DNA from: Maridesulfovibrio ferrireducens
GTDB lineage: Bacteria > Desulfobacterota > Desulfovibrionia > Desulfovibrionales > Desulfovibrionaceae
DNA length: 64,000 bases
NCBI RefSeq assembly: GCF_016342405.1
Contig: NZ_JAEINN010000002.1
Span: 332,133-396,132, forward strand
Direction: 5' to 3'
The notes beneath the pieces are model-generated. The model saw nothing but the letters and a program-made list of their open reading frames with translations. It made no database searches and was not told where the DNA came from. This document shows positions 42,132 through 51,435 of the stretch, piece by piece. The position numbers and the translations under genes were made by a program. Each line of letters begins with the position of its first letter. Positions within the stretch are counted from its first letter, which is position 1.

Positions 42132-42310
42132 CTAATGCTGAATTAGCTGTATACGCTGCCGCTGCTTCTGGTGCTTGCGCGGTACTAACCGCAATCTTTC
42201 CAGAACCGGAAAATCCTAAAGGGAAAAAAATCTGGCAGGTGATGAATTATGTTGGCGGTAATTTTCGCCACGCTAAAAATCTCGGAAAAATCGAGAAGGA
42301 TAAGAAATGA
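42128..42310 (+). CDS. Small phage membrane protein
   Basis: 60 residues with one N-terminal hydrophobic helix (LAVYAAAASGACAVLTAIF) and a basic soluble tail. ATG overlaps both neighbours. Probably part of a lysis cassette (holin or accessory), judged by position and topology only. Confidence 0.65.
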   Translation: MTNAELAVYAAAASGACAVLTAIFPEPENPKGKKIWQVMNYVGGNFRHAKNLGKIEKDKK

Positions 42311-42753
42311 TGCGTAAGAAATTAACGATCCCCTTATTGTTGTTGATGCTTGTTGCCGTGACTGCCTCCGGCTGTGCCGTCGGTAACATCATGGATATGC
42401 AGCCTGTTGATCAGGCCACGTCTGCCGCTGACAAACTGATGGACACATATATAGACGTTTATGACACATACAACCAAATGAAAGCCAACATCCCCGCTGA
42501 ATATGCTGAGACTAAGAAAGACTTTGTTGACGCCATGAACCTTGCACACCCTGCAATCAGTTTAGCTGTTGAAGCTGCTATCGGCTGGAAAGAGGCGGTT
42601 GAGACTGCGGAGAGTGTAGATCCTAAACATAAGGCTGATGCGGATCTTGCTGTCTCGGTTGCCAAGGCTAAGTACGATGTGAAGCAGTCGTCTGCTAGTA
42701 AGTGCTTGAATAAAGCGTTGGCTCTGTGGGTACAGATTAAAGGGGAGCAGTAG
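42307..42753 (+). CDS. Phage lipoprotein, lysis-cassette candidate
   Basis: 148 residues with a lipoprotein signal (LLLLMLVAVTASGC, good lipobox). The mature part is helical (Ala/Lys/Glu-rich). In this position an outer-membrane spanin component is possible, but spanin lipoproteins are usually shorter and Pro-rich, so I leave it open. Confidence 0.68.
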   Translation: MMRKKLTIPLLLLMLVAVTASGCAVGNIMDMQPVDQATSAADKLMDTYIDVYDTYNQMKANIPAEYAETKKDFVDAMNLAHPAISLAVEAAIGWKEAVETAESVDPKHKADADLAVSVAKAKYDVKQSSASKCLNKALALWVQIKGEQ

Positions 42754-42755
42754 TC

Positions 42756-43007
42756 ATGGATATGAACTTTAGTGCTTTTGATAATGTTGAAGTGACAGAT
42801 GAAACAGCCGCAGAGGTTGCCGGAATTGTGACCGCTATTGCAACCGTTGCATTGGCGGGTACAGGCTTTGGTGCGGCTGCTCCGTTAATAGGTCTAGGCG
42901 TAAAGCTTGGTATGAAACTCTGCGATGGTAATTATGATTGTCCCGAACTTCCTGCATTGAAAGCAAAGCTTGCGGCGTTTGATGCTCTTCCTCCTTTGAC
43001 AACTTAA
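42756..43007 (+). CDS. Small hydrophobic phage protein, holin candidate
   Basis: 83 residues; a long hydrophobic Ala/Gly-rich stretch (IVTAIATVALAGTGFGAAAP, then LIGLGVKLGMKL) may form one or two membrane helices. It has a Cys pair (CDGNYDC). Start two bases after the lipoprotein gene stop. Holin role inferred from topology. Confidence 0.6.
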   Translation: MDMNFSAFDNVEVTDETAAEVAGIVTAIATVALAGTGFGAAAPLIGLGVKLGMKLCDGNYDCPELPALKAKLAAFDALPPLTT

Positions 43008-43022
43008 AGCGGGAGTTAGGGC

Positions 43023-43232
43023 GTGGCACCTGATCCTCAAGACTCGCACGAACTGCTGATCCGCATAGATGAGCGAGTGAAGTCTATTCAAGAAAATATC
43101 TATGAGATTAATTGTGACCGCCGGTGTCATACTCACGCTGAAAAATTCAAAACTATTGAGCGTTTTATTTGGGGAATGGCTGCTGTTGTCGGTGGGCTTG
43201 CAACAAGAGCTCTTTACGAGGTTTTTAAGTAA
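43023..43232 (+). CDS. Small membrane protein, XhlA/holin-like
   Basis: 69 residues from GTG 43023. An N-terminal amphipathic/coiled segment (DERVKSIQENIYEIN), then one C-terminal transmembrane helix (FIWGMAAVVGGLATRALYEV), the layout of XhlA-type holin-associated proteins. Its stop overlaps the HNH gene start by one base. Confidence 0.65.
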   Translation: MAPDPQDSHELLIRIDERVKSIQENIYEINCDRRCHTHAEKFKTIERFIWGMAAVVGGLATRALYEVFK

Positions 43233-43594
43233 TGCCGCCACTGCCACCGACACCTTGCAAGTTCACTGGATGCCCCGGCTTAAGTCGTGACGGTTCCGGC
43301 TGGTGTCTCAAGCATAAAGCGCACGGTGAAACGAAGAAGCGCAAAGCTCAAAAGAAATATCAGAAACGGCGCGGAAGTTCATCAAGTCGTGGTTATGGGG
43401 CTGAATGGCGAAGGATTCGTAAGGCAAAGCTTACACTAAATCCACTCTGTGAAGAATGTGCTCAAAATGGGTGCGTAAGCCGTGCAACAACCGTTCATCA
43501 TCGTGACCACGATCCGCATAACAACGAGGATTCAAACCTCATGAGTATGTGCAGAGAGTGCCACGAAATAGCACATGGAAGGAAGCGTAAGTAG
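43232..43594 (+). CDS. HNH endonuclease
   Basis: 120 residues. N-terminal Cys motif (CKFTGCPG...CLKH), then the HNH core: PLCEECAQNGC, TTVHHRDHDPHNNEDSN with the catalytic His pair, Asn, and MCRECHEIAHG. It lies directly before the terminase; in HK97-like cos phages such an HNH protein is needed with terminase for genome cutting. Intact. Confidence 0.93.
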   Translation: MPPLPPTPCKFTGCPGLSRDGSGWCLKHKAHGETKKRKAQKKYQKRRGSSSSRGYGAEWRRIRKAKLTLNPLCEECAQNGCVSRATTVHHRDHDPHNNEDSNLMSMCRECHEIAHGRKRK

Positions 43595-43765
43595 GGGGGC
43601 GGGGTAAAAAGTCTAGAGGTCTAGCCCCCTTAGACCGTTGTGGTAGTTAAACTTTTACGCCGTCAAATTAGAGGAGGGGGGTCAAGGAGGGCCGGAAAGC
43701 GGTTTTTCTCACCTCTAAAAAGGGAAAACACATGAATATACATAAGAAAATTTCGAGGGTTTAGA
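43595..43765 (+). other. Gap before terminase, possible cos region
   Basis: 171 bases without a gene between HNH and terS. It has a symmetric CTAGAGGTCTAG and G-rich runs (GAGGGGGGTC). In related phages cos lies here; no proof from this sequence. Confidence 0.4.
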
Positions 43766-44230
43766 GTGGCTCCTCGAGGTAAAAAACCGAAGCCGACGTC
43801 TTTGAAACTCCTTCAAGGAACAAATCGTCCAGATCGGGAAAACAAGAATGAACCGAAGCCGGATTTATCAATTCCGACACCGGGCAATCATCTTTTAGCA
43901 GAAGCTCTCATGGAATGGGGCCGGATGTCGCGAGAGCTTCATAAGCTCGGTTTGCTCACTGAATTAGATCGCCCGGCACTCGAAGCATATTGTCAGAATT
44001 ATGGTCGATGGATCGAAATTGAACGAGAGATGCAAAAACCTGATTTCAAATATGTAATTCTTACAGCGAAAGGAAATGCGATTCAAAATCCCTTAGTGGG
44101 AATGGCGAATACAGCACAAGTTTTGATGCACAAATTTCTAACTGAATTCGGAATGACTCCAAGCTCACGGACACGCATCAGCGCACCAAAAACTAAAGAC
44201 GATACAAACCCTTTTGCAAACTTTGGATAG
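43766..44230 (+). CDS. terS: Terminase small subunit, P27 family
   Basis: 154 residues from GTG 43766. The family start (RGKKPKPTSLKLLQGTNRPD) and the central ALMEWGRMSRELHKLGLLTE region are diagnostic. It recognises the packaging site and loads the large subunit. The C-terminus carries the PSSRTRISAP segment. Placed four bases before terL. Confidence 0.93.
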   Translation: MAPRGKKPKPTSLKLLQGTNRPDRENKNEPKPDLSIPTPGNHLLAEALMEWGRMSRELHKLGLLTELDRPALEAYCQNYGRWIEIEREMQKPDFKYVILTAKGNAIQNPLVGMANTAQVLMHKFLTEFGMTPSSRTRISAPKTKDDTNPFANFG

Positions 44231-44233
44231 ATA

Positions 44234-45925
44234 ATGTCACGGCAGAAGTACCCACATGTAAACACCGCTAATAAGTATGCACGGGATATAGTCTCGGGTA
44301 AAATTCCTGCGTGTGAATTTGTGAGGCTTGCTTGCCAACGTCATTTGAATGATTTGAAGCGTGAAAAGCAAAAGAATTATCCGTATAAATTTGATCGTGC
44401 TGCCGGTGAAAAAATTTGTGTATTTGCTGAACTACTTCCGCACGTAAAAGGTAAGTGGGCTGGTCAAAACATTCAATTACAGCCTTGGCAGTGTTTTATT
44501 CTTGCGGCTTTGTTTGGCTGGTTGAAAAAATCTGATGGATTACGCCGCTTCATAGAATTTTACGACGAAGTTCCTCGCAAAAACGGAAAATCGATTATCG
44601 GCGCGGTTATTTCTTTATATATGTTTTGTGCCGATGGTGAACCCGGTGCAGAAGTTTATTCCGGTGCAACAACTGAAAAACAAGCATGGGAAGTCTTTAG
44701 ACCGGCTAAGCTTATGGTTGAAAGGACTCCTGCCCTTCGTGAGCATTACGGAATAGAAGTCTGTGCAAAAAATTTACATTCTATTGAAACAGGAAGCCGT
44801 TTTGAACCTCTCATAGGAAAGCCTGGTGACGGTTCAAGTCCGCATTGTTCAATTGTTGATGAATATCACGAGCATAAAACGTCTGAATTTCACGACACAA
44901 TGAAAACGGGACAAGGGGCACGGACTCAACCACTGCTCGGTGTTATAACAACTGGTGGTTCAAATCTTCAATGCCCTTGTTATGACAAACGCAATGAAGC
45001 CATAAAAGTCCTACGTGGCGAAATAGAAAACGATGAACTTTTCGCCATTATTTATACTATCGATGATTCTGATGATTGGGAAGATTTTGACAATTGGATC
45101 AAAGCAAATCCTAATTATGGAGTCAGTGTTTTTAAAGAGTTTCTAGCTAGACAGCATAGAGACGCACTTCAAATAGCCTCAAAGCAAAATATTCTACGTT
45201 GTAAGCATCTAAATCAATGGATGAATGCTGATATTGCATGGATGAATATGGCAGAATTGAGGAAATGTGCTGATACTAGTCTTGAGATAAGCCAAGTCAG
45301 TCACTTGCCTTGCTATGTCGGACTTGACCTTGCCAGTAAAATTGACATTGCAGGTATGGTTTTTGCTTTTGTTGATGGCAAAGATATTTATGCTTTCTGG
45401 AAAAATTACCTGCCGAAAAGAACAATCGATCTTCCTGAAAACCGACATTATCAAACATGGCGATATGAAGAGCGTGTAATTGAAACAGGTCAGTCCGTAA
45501 CTGATTATGCTTTAATTGAAGCTGATCTTCTCGAAGCCGCTGCAATCTATAATATTGAAGCCATTGCTTACGACCCATTTCAAGCAACTCAGTTTTTCAC
45601 TCGTATGGATGCTGAAGGGCTTCCTATGGTTGAAGTCCGGAACACAGTTTTAAGTTTATCGGAACCAATGAAAGAGCTTGAGGCTCGTATTATGTCGGGA
45701 CAATTTCACTATGATGGTGATCCGGTAGCAACATGGTTCTTTTCCAATGTCGTGGCTCACACAGACAAGAAAGATAATATTTTTCCACATAAAGAATTTG
45801 CACAAAATAAAATTGACGGAGCTGTGTCCCTCATCATGGCCATGAACCGTATTCTTGTTGGTCCTGAAGAAGGAACCGACGAAACCCCCGGTGTTTTTGA
45901 CTGGGAATCTATAAACGAGAGTTAA
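44234..45925 (+). CDS. terL: Terminase large subunit
   Basis: 563 residues, the usual length. ATPase part: QNIQLQPWQCFILAALFGW (adenine-binding), Walker A-like EVPRKNGKS and Walker B-like SIVDEYHEH. The nuclease part begins with YVGLDLASKIDIAGMV and has the later Asp in AYDPFQATQF and KIDGAVSL. It pumps and cuts DNA. Followed at once by portal. Confidence 0.96.
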   Translation: MSRQKYPHVNTANKYARDIVSGKIPACEFVRLACQRHLNDLKREKQKNYPYKFDRAAGEKICVFAELLPHVKGKWAGQNIQLQPWQCFILAALFGWLKKSDGLRRFIEFYDEVPRKNGKSIIGAVISLYMFCADGEPGAEVYSGATTEKQAWEVFRPAKLMVERTPALREHYGIEVCAKNLHSIETGSRFEPLIGKPGDGSSPHCSIVDEYHEHKTSEFHDTMKTGQGARTQPLLGVITTGGSNLQCPCYDKRNEAIKVLRGEIENDELFAIIYTIDDSDDWEDFDNWIKANPNYGVSVFKEFLARQHRDALQIASKQNILRCKHLNQWMNADIAWMNMAELRKCADTSLEISQVSHLPCYVGLDLASKIDIAGMVFAFVDGKDIYAFWKNYLPKRTIDLPENRHYQTWRYEERVIETGQSVTDYALIEADLLEAAAIYNIEAIAYDPFQATQFFTRMDAEGLPMVEVRNTVLSLSEPMKELEARIMSGQFHYDGDPVATWFFSNVVAHTDKKDNIFPHKEFAQNKIDGAVSLIMAMNRILVGPEEGTDETPGVFDWESINES

Positions 45926-47251
45926 ATGAAGTTCTTCAGTCGCGCAAAAAAGGTTCAACCAGACCACCGTAATACTCGACGTAAGTATTTTTCGACCCCT
46001 CGTCGTGCTTATCGGGTGAAAAATTCATCTGGAAGAACTTTAACCGAAGATCAGGCTATTGATTACTTCGCTCGAAGCCTCGGTTTTCCGACTGCTACCG
46101 GCAATATGGTCAGTCGTGAAACTGCAATGCGAGTCAGCACCGTTTATCGGTGTGTCGGCTTAATAGCTGGAACGATTGCAAGTTTACCGTGTCAGGTATT
46201 TAGACAGTTTGCAGATGACAAAAAGGAGCTGGCTCTCAAGCATCCGGCTTATAAATTGTTGAATTCTGAACCTTCGCCCATGCTTACAGCTAACACTTTT
46301 TGGAAAAGCTTCATTTGGTATGCGCTGATGGGCGGAAACGGCTATTCACTCATTGGAAGAAATTCATCTATTCCAACAAGCATTAACCTGTTGCCTGATA
46401 CCTGCGTAAATCCCAGATTTTCAGATGACTATTCAAGGATTTTGTACTCAATAAATCAGCAGGGCAAAAACTCGCTCGTGTATGATCAGGATGATGTAAT
46501 TCATTACCCCTTTATCGGTTTTGACGGTTTGAAGGGGCGCTCACCGCTTGAATGTGCTCGGGAATCTGTAGGTATTGCTCAAGCTGGAGAAGAATACAAC
46601 GGACTTTATTTTAAGCAAGGAGTCGGTAGCAACGTTGGTATCGAATACCCGTCAAAATTTGATGGAGAACAAGCTAAATTTCTTCGCGATACTGTAGAAA
46701 AGCAGATGGCAGGCATGAGCAATATGCATATGCCGCTGGTCACAATGGGCGGTGGTAAGATTGTGAAGCTTGCACTTAGTGCTGAAGACTCCCAGTTGAT
46801 TGAATCACGCATGTTTCAGGTTGAAGATATTTGCCGCTTTTTTGGTGTTCCGCCTCACATGGTAGGACACACCACCAAAACAACAAGTTGGGGAAAAGGC
46901 ATTGAAGAGCAGTCCCTCGGTTTCGTTAAATTTACTCTCCGCGACATTTTAAAAGGGCTAGAACAGGAAGTTAACCGCAAAATTATTCGTTCAAATGAAT
47001 ATTACTGCAAATTCAATCTTGATGCTCTTTTACGTGCGGATTCTCAAGGTCGAGCCAATTTCTATAAGGCCGCTCTCGGCGGTAATCAATTGCCCGGTTA
47101 TATGACCGTGAATGAAGTCCGGAAGCTTGAAAATCTTTCACCGATTGAAGGTGGTGGTGATTTGTATATTCCTGTTGCTGGAGCTTCAGGAGAACCGGAA
47201 GAAGAACTAGACCCCTCCGATCCACGTCGGTGGGCGGAGCCTGAAAAATGA
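45926..47251 (+). CDS. Portal protein, HK97 family
   Basis: 441 residues. Conserved segments: AMRVSTVYRCVGLIAGTIAS, HPAYKLLNSEPSPMLTANTF, the QDDVIHYPFIGFDGLKGRSP strand, and FGVPPHMVG with KTTSWGKGIEEQ. It forms the dodecameric DNA entry ring. It starts at the terL stop and overlaps the protease by four bases (ATGA). Confidence 0.95.
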   Translation: MKFFSRAKKVQPDHRNTRRKYFSTPRRAYRVKNSSGRTLTEDQAIDYFARSLGFPTATGNMVSRETAMRVSTVYRCVGLIAGTIASLPCQVFRQFADDKKELALKHPAYKLLNSEPSPMLTANTFWKSFIWYALMGGNGYSLIGRNSSIPTSINLLPDTCVNPRFSDDYSRILYSINQQGKNSLVYDQDDVIHYPFIGFDGLKGRSPLECARESVGIAQAGEEYNGLYFKQGVGSNVGIEYPSKFDGEQAKFLRDTVEKQMAGMSNMHMPLVTMGGGKIVKLALSAEDSQLIESRMFQVEDICRFFGVPPHMVGHTTKTTSWGKGIEEQSLGFVKFTLRDILKGLEQEVNRKIIRSNEYYCKFNLDALLRADSQGRANFYKAALGGNQLPGYMTVNEVRKLENLSPIEGGGDLYIPVAGASGEPEEELDPSDPRRWAEPEK

Positions 47252-48006
47252 AAAAAATGAAAATTAAGGATTTGATGAATGATGCCCGCAAGCAAGCCAT
47301 GGCTAGAATTGAAGCCGGGCAGGAAATGCGGAAAAGTCCCAAGGCTCAAGTGGAAGGAGATGTAGCCCATCTCTATATCTATGATGTCATAGATACTTGG
47401 TGGGGTGTCGATCCTAAAGAATTTATTGATGAGTTGAACGCTATTGAAGCCGGAACTATTCATCTTCACATTAATTCACCAGGTGGATCAGTTTTCGATG
47501 CCCGTACAATTCAAACCGCACTTGCTGAGCATCCCGCAAAAGTTATCACTCATATTGATGGTCTTGCCGCAAGTGCCGTCACATATATCGCGATAACTCA
47601 AGATGAAGTCCACATGGCAGAAGGCGCGCTTTTTATGATTCACAATGCATGGACTTTCGCATGGGGAAATGCAGAAGAATTAAAGAAATCCGCCGCGCTC
47701 CTTGAGAAAATAGATACCACCATTGTTACTGACTACAAGAATAAAACTGGTTCCGAAGAGAAGAAAATCCGCGAATGGATGAAAGCTGAAACATGGTTTT
47801 CCGCTGCGGAAGCTTTAGAAGAAGGGTTCATTGATACAATCTTTTCCCCTGCCTCGCAGAGCAAAGAAAACACTACTGAGGATTCAGAGGAACCAGAAGA
47901 AAACACAGATAAGGCAACTAATGTAACTGATGCCGGCAATCTGAAAAATAAATTTGATACAGCCGCCCGACTGCGTGAAGTCGAGCTTTTAGCAATGAGA
48001 GCATAG
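47248..48006 (+). CDS. Head maturation protease, ClpP/S14 type
   Basis: 252 residues. ClpP-like core: HLHINSPGGSVFDARTIQTA, catalytic Ser in DGLAASAVTYIA, catalytic His in LFMIHNAWTFAWGN and the Asp in KTGSEEKKIREWM-region or later. The C-terminal 50 residues are acidic and probably removed. It trims the capsid delta domain. Confidence 0.94.
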   Translation: MKKMKIKDLMNDARKQAMARIEAGQEMRKSPKAQVEGDVAHLYIYDVIDTWWGVDPKEFIDELNAIEAGTIHLHINSPGGSVFDARTIQTALAEHPAKVITHIDGLAASAVTYIAITQDEVHMAEGALFMIHNAWTFAWGNAEELKKSAALLEKIDTTIVTDYKNKTGSEEKKIREWMKAETWFSAAEALEEGFIDTIFSPASQSKENTTEDSEEPEENTDKATNVTDAGNLKNKFDTAARLREVELLAMRA

Positions 48007-48048
48007 CGGAGTCCCGCAGCTCATAACAAAAAAATGGAGGATTGAACT

Positions 48049-49341
48049 ATGTTGTCAATTCAGGCTCTGCGTGAAAAGCGGGATAAAAAGGCCGCTGAAG
48101 CTCGTAAATTGGTAGATGAAAACCCCGGTGACAAGTGGACAGATGATACTGAGAAACAATTCACTGCTTTCAAGGATAACATTGCAATTCTTGATGCTGA
48201 AATTTCCCGTCATGAAGATTTGCTCAATATTGGCGGACCTCAGAGTGATGATACCCCTGAAAGTGTTGCAGCTAGAGCTGCGGGTGCTAACATCGAAGTA
48301 AAGCCTAAAGCTGTTTATAAAAATCTTGGTGAACAGTTGATGGATGTTCGAGCTATGACTCTTGATAACGGTGATGCTCCTAAAGCTCGTGAACGTTTTA
48401 ATAAAGTTGTTAATGCTGCCGGATCTGCCGCCACTGGAATTGATTCAGAAGGCGGGTATCTTGTTGAAACAGACCATTCAACAGATATCCTTTCAACGGC
48501 TATTGAAACTGGTATTTTTTCTTCCCGTTGTGATCGTCAACCTATTTCGGCTAACGCTGATGGTTTTGCTTATATGGCTGAAAAAGACCGTGATCGCTCT
48601 TCTGGGGGATTGCAGGTGTACCGTAAGGGTGAACGCGAAGTAATGAAAGATAGCGGTAAGCTAAAACTTGAAGAGCGTGAAATTCGAGTTGAAGACATGT
48701 ATGGGCTGATTTTTGTTACTAACCGTATGTTGCGTGATGCTCCAGCCCTTGCAGCGTATACAAGAAGAAATCTGCGTAAGCAATTTGCTGTAAAATTGGA
48801 CACTGAAATTTGGGACGGAACCGGGGCGGGGCAGTGCCTTGGTATTATGAATTCCGACTTGCCTATTAAGGTCTCAAAAGAAGCTGGACAGGCTGCAAAT
48901 ACAATTGTTGCTAAGAACCTTGCTAAAATGCTGTCACGTTTCCATGGCAATATTCAAAATTCAGCATGGTTTACCAATAACGATGTTCTTCCGGAACTCA
49001 TCACTTTGACTCTTGGTGATAAGCCTGTTTATCTTCCCGGCGGTAATATTGCCGGTGCTCCTTTCGGGACTCTTTTCGGACGGCCAGTTATCCTTAATGA
49101 GTATAGTGAATCTCTTGGAACTTGTGGTGATATCTCGTTGTGTGATTTTGGCGAATACATGTTGATTGAAAAGGGTGGAACCGAAGAAGAAGAATCCATT
49201 CATGTTAAATTCCTTGAAGATGAAACAGCTTTCCGTTTCCTTGCCCGTAATAACGGCGCGCCTATTCATGACCAGCCCATAACCCCGCGCAAGGGAACTA
49301 ATACACTCAGCCCCTTCGTAATGCTCGAAGATCGCGAATAA
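48049..49341 (+). CDS. Major capsid protein, HK97 fold
   Basis: 430 residues after TGGAGG. Residues 1-100 are a coiled-coil delta domain (scaffold); the capsid domain starts near 105, with the typical GGYLVETDHSTDILSTAIE, the E-loop and the P-domain segment PVILNEYSESL. No separate scaffold gene exists, consistent with HK97. Cross-linking Lys/Asn were not checked. Confidence 0.94.
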   Translation: MLSIQALREKRDKKAAEARKLVDENPGDKWTDDTEKQFTAFKDNIAILDAEISRHEDLLNIGGPQSDDTPESVAARAAGANIEVKPKAVYKNLGEQLMDVRAMTLDNGDAPKARERFNKVVNAAGSAATGIDSEGGYLVETDHSTDILSTAIETGIFSSRCDRQPISANADGFAYMAEKDRDRSSGGLQVYRKGEREVMKDSGKLKLEEREIRVEDMYGLIFVTNRMLRDAPALAAYTRRNLRKQFAVKLDTEIWDGTGAGQCLGIMNSDLPIKVSKEAGQAANTIVAKNLAKMLSRFHGNIQNSAWFTNNDVLPELITLTLGDKPVYLPGGNIAGAPFGTLFGRPVILNEYSESLGTCGDISLCDFGEYMLIEKGGTEEEESIHVKFLEDETAFRFLARNNGAPIHDQPITPRKGTNTLSPFVMLEDRE

Positions 49342-49354
49342 GGAGAAATCACTT

Positions 49355-49828
49355 ATGCATACTTATTCTGAAAACGTTCATACAGTGGTCGGTATTCCTC
49401 CAAAAGCTAACGGTGCGGAGCTAACCGGGGACTTGGTTTCCCTGAAAAATTGCAATCACATTGCAGTGGTTTGTACTGTTACTCAGGGCAATGCCGCCGA
49501 AATGGTCTTTTCTCTCGAACAGGCAAAATCTGTTGATGGAACTGATGCAAAGGCTCTGACCAAAGCTGTTCCTATTTTCGCAAATCCAGATGTTCTTGCT
49601 TCTGATTCGCTTGAGCGTTTGGAAGCTGATGCTGTAGATTATCATTCCGGAGCAACCTTGGCCGGAAAGCATGTTGTTTTTGAGGTCAATCCTACTGATC
49701 TTGATATCAACGACGGTTTTACCTGTTTGCGCGTCAAGGCCGCAGCATCCAATGCGGCAAACATCGTATCTGTAAACTATGTGGCAACTGGCCTGAGATA
49801 TTCCGGCAAGTCCATGATTACAGATTAG
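49355..49828 (+). CDS. Phage head-region protein, unknown
   Basis: 157 residues directly after capsid (13-base gap). Beta-rich, no motif named; the last part (NYVATGLRYSGKSMITD) is typical of a family I know only as uncharacterised phage head proteins. Position suggests a decoration or head-completion protein. Confidence 0.75.
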   Translation: MHTYSENVHTVVGIPPKANGAELTGDLVSLKNCNHIAVVCTVTQGNAAEMVFSLEQAKSVDGTDAKALTKAVPIFANPDVLASDSLERLEADAVDYHSGATLAGKHVVFEVNPTDLDINDGFTCLRVKAAASNAANIVSVNYVATGLRYSGKSMITD

Positions 49829-49838
49829 GGCGGGAGCA

Positions 49839-50063
49839 ATGATGAAAGTAAAGCTCAAAAAAAGGTGGGGATCTCACCTTGCTAATTCAATTGTTTCGGT
49901 TTCAGAAGAGCGCGCTGAGTTCCTTGAAAAGAACGGAATCGGGAAGATTACTGATAAACCTAAAGAAGTCTCCATTTCCGACTCAGAATCTGATTCTGAA
50001 ACCGAAGACAAGTCCGATCCCGAAGACAAAGCCGACAAGAAAGCAAAGAAAAACGGCAAATAG
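49839..50063 (+). CDS. Small phage protein with acidic/basic tail
   Basis: 74 residues (ATG 49839 or 49842). N-terminal 40 residues look like a short beta domain (KLKKRWGSHLANSIVSVSEE); the rest is a Ser/Asp/Glu/Lys-rich disordered tail. Head-associated by position. Confidence 0.7.
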   Translation: MMKVKLKKRWGSHLANSIVSVSEERAEFLEKNGIGKITDKPKEVSISDSESDSETEDKSDPEDKADKKAKKNGK

Positions 50064-50122
50064 ATTAAAACTCCGGCTCTGCCCTAAAAAAGCAGGGCCG
50101 GAATAAAAGGTAACAGGACACC

Positions 50123-50710
50123 ATGTCACTTAAGTTAATAGCACGATCCGATACGGAGCAGGTTACTCTCGAAGAAGCAAAAAAGCATCTTCGGCTTTCG
50201 CCTGACTTTGTGGATCATGATGATAAAATCAAACTCATCATTTCAGCCGCGAGAGCACAGGGCGAAGCTCATACTCATCGGGTATGGAATAAGGCGCAAT
50301 TTGAATTGCGTTGTCATGGGTTCCCCAGTCGTGACGGAGTGCTGGAATTGCCTTTGCCTCCGCTTTGTTCTGTTGAATCGGTAAAATATATCGATAACAA
50401 AGGCGTTGAAACTGTCTTGCCTGTTGAAAGCTACCAAGTAGATGTTGATTCGATGGTCGGTTCAATTTATCCGGCTTTTGAACAGACATGGCCCGAAGTA
50501 CGCGCGGAACGTTTCGCGGTTCGTGTTGCATTCACTGCCGGCTATGAAAATTTTCCACCAGCTCTTCAGCAATGGATGCTTGTTCGAATCGCCGATTATT
50601 ACGCAAATCCTGAAAGCGTGATTGTTGATACGCAATCAATCAATAAAGTCGATATTTCAGACGTAATAGATGGGCTTTTAGATCCGTTCATTATCCCGGT
50701 GGTGGCCTAA
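50123..50710 (+). CDS. Head-tail connector, gp6-like
   Basis: 195 residues. The N-terminus VTLEEAKKHLRLSPDFVDHD followed by KIKLIISAARAQGEAHTHR is diagnostic for HK97 gp6/phiE125 gp8 connectors. The C-terminal helix (QQWMLVRIADYYANPESV) fits. It forms a ring below the portal. Coupled to the next gene (one-base overlap). Confidence 0.92.
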   Translation: MSLKLIARSDTEQVTLEEAKKHLRLSPDFVDHDDKIKLIISAARAQGEAHTHRVWNKAQFELRCHGFPSRDGVLELPLPPLCSVESVKYIDNKGVETVLPVESYQVDVDSMVGSIYPAFEQTWPEVRAERFAVRVAFTAGYENFPPALQQWMLVRIADYYANPESVIVDTQSINKVDISDVIDGLLDPFIIPVVA

Positions 50711-51030
50711 TGAAGCTCGGCGATATGACTCATAAAATTTCGATTCAGAAAAAAGGAAGCGTTCCTGATGGCATAGGCGGGGAAGAATCCGATTGGGTAG
50801 ATCATGCTTCGGTTTGGGGTAAGGCTATTCCTCTTTCCAGCCGGGAGTTTTTTCAGCAGCAAAAAGAACAAGCCGAATCTATTCTTGAATTTAGGTTCAG
50901 AGTTTGTGAAGTCCCAGTTGTGAAACTTTCGATGCAGATCGTTTATAACAGCGAAGAATACGACATTTTAAGCGCCGATCCTGTTGATAATATGCAAACT
51001 TGGTTAGTTCGCGGGAAAGTGACGAAATAA
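50710..51030 (+). CDS. Head-tail adaptor, SPP1 gp16-like
   Basis: 106 residues. Conserved pattern: LGDMTHKISIQKKGSVPDGI, VWGKAIPLSSREFFQQQKEQ and the final beta strands (YNSEEYDILS). It closes the head and joins the tail. Last gene before the antisense cargo block. Confidence 0.92.
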   Translation: MKLGDMTHKISIQKKGSVPDGIGGEESDWVDHASVWGKAIPLSSREFFQQQKEQAESILEFRFRVCEVPVVKLSMQIVYNSEEYDILSADPVDNMQTWLVRGKVTK

Positions 51031-51157
51031 AATTTCGGAAGGCTTCTCGAAAGCCTTTAAGAAAGGTTGCCGGAAGGCTTAAGCAAAGGGTTTAAGGTTC
51101 CTACCCGAAAGGGTTAGGGGAAGTCTTTGAAAATGAAATAGTGAGTTTGTGAGATTG

Positions 51158-51187
51158 CCGCGCTCCTCAGTTTATTGAGGAGCGCGG
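51158..51187. terminator. Bidirectional terminator before the antisense cargo block
   Basis: CCGCGCTCCTCA with its complement, short loop. It lies between convergent units, 128 bases after the adaptor gene and 12 bases from the 51199-51435 stop. Confidence 0.85.
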
Positions 51188-51198
51188 GATTTGATTTA

Positions 51199-51435
51199 TT
51201 AGTTTTTTGCTACCATTTTAAGAATTGCCGCAGACTTTCCTGTTTTCTTTGGTTTGAGGCTCATTTCAACAGCTTCAAGACCTGCAAGGCCATTAAGCAT
51301 AGTGTCACGAACATGTTCTACAATAAATGCTTCGCCATACTGGTCACGTTTTTCAAACAATTCTTGCAAAGTTGTTAAAATACAACAAGCATCCTGCATT
51401 TTGTCTGTGTGAATGGAGAAATCAGTTTTATCCAC
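51199..51435 (-). CDS. Small phage protein in antirepressor operon
   Basis: 78 residues, helical, with a Cys pair (DACCILTTLQELFEKRD). It overlaps the end of the BRO gene by eight bases. Unknown. Its size and content resemble the C-terminal regions of the two neighbouring genes (helical, about 70 residues), so it may be part of the same regulatory set. Confidence 0.65.
   Translation of the reverse strand: MDKTDFSIHTDKMQDACCILTTLQELFEKRDQYGEAFIVEHVRDTMLNGLAGLEAVEMSLKPKKTGKSAAILKMVAKN

Noticed and set aside
51175..51378. Plus-strand frame after the adaptor gene
   Set aside because: Begins in the terminator stem and opposes the small gene at 51199-51435.
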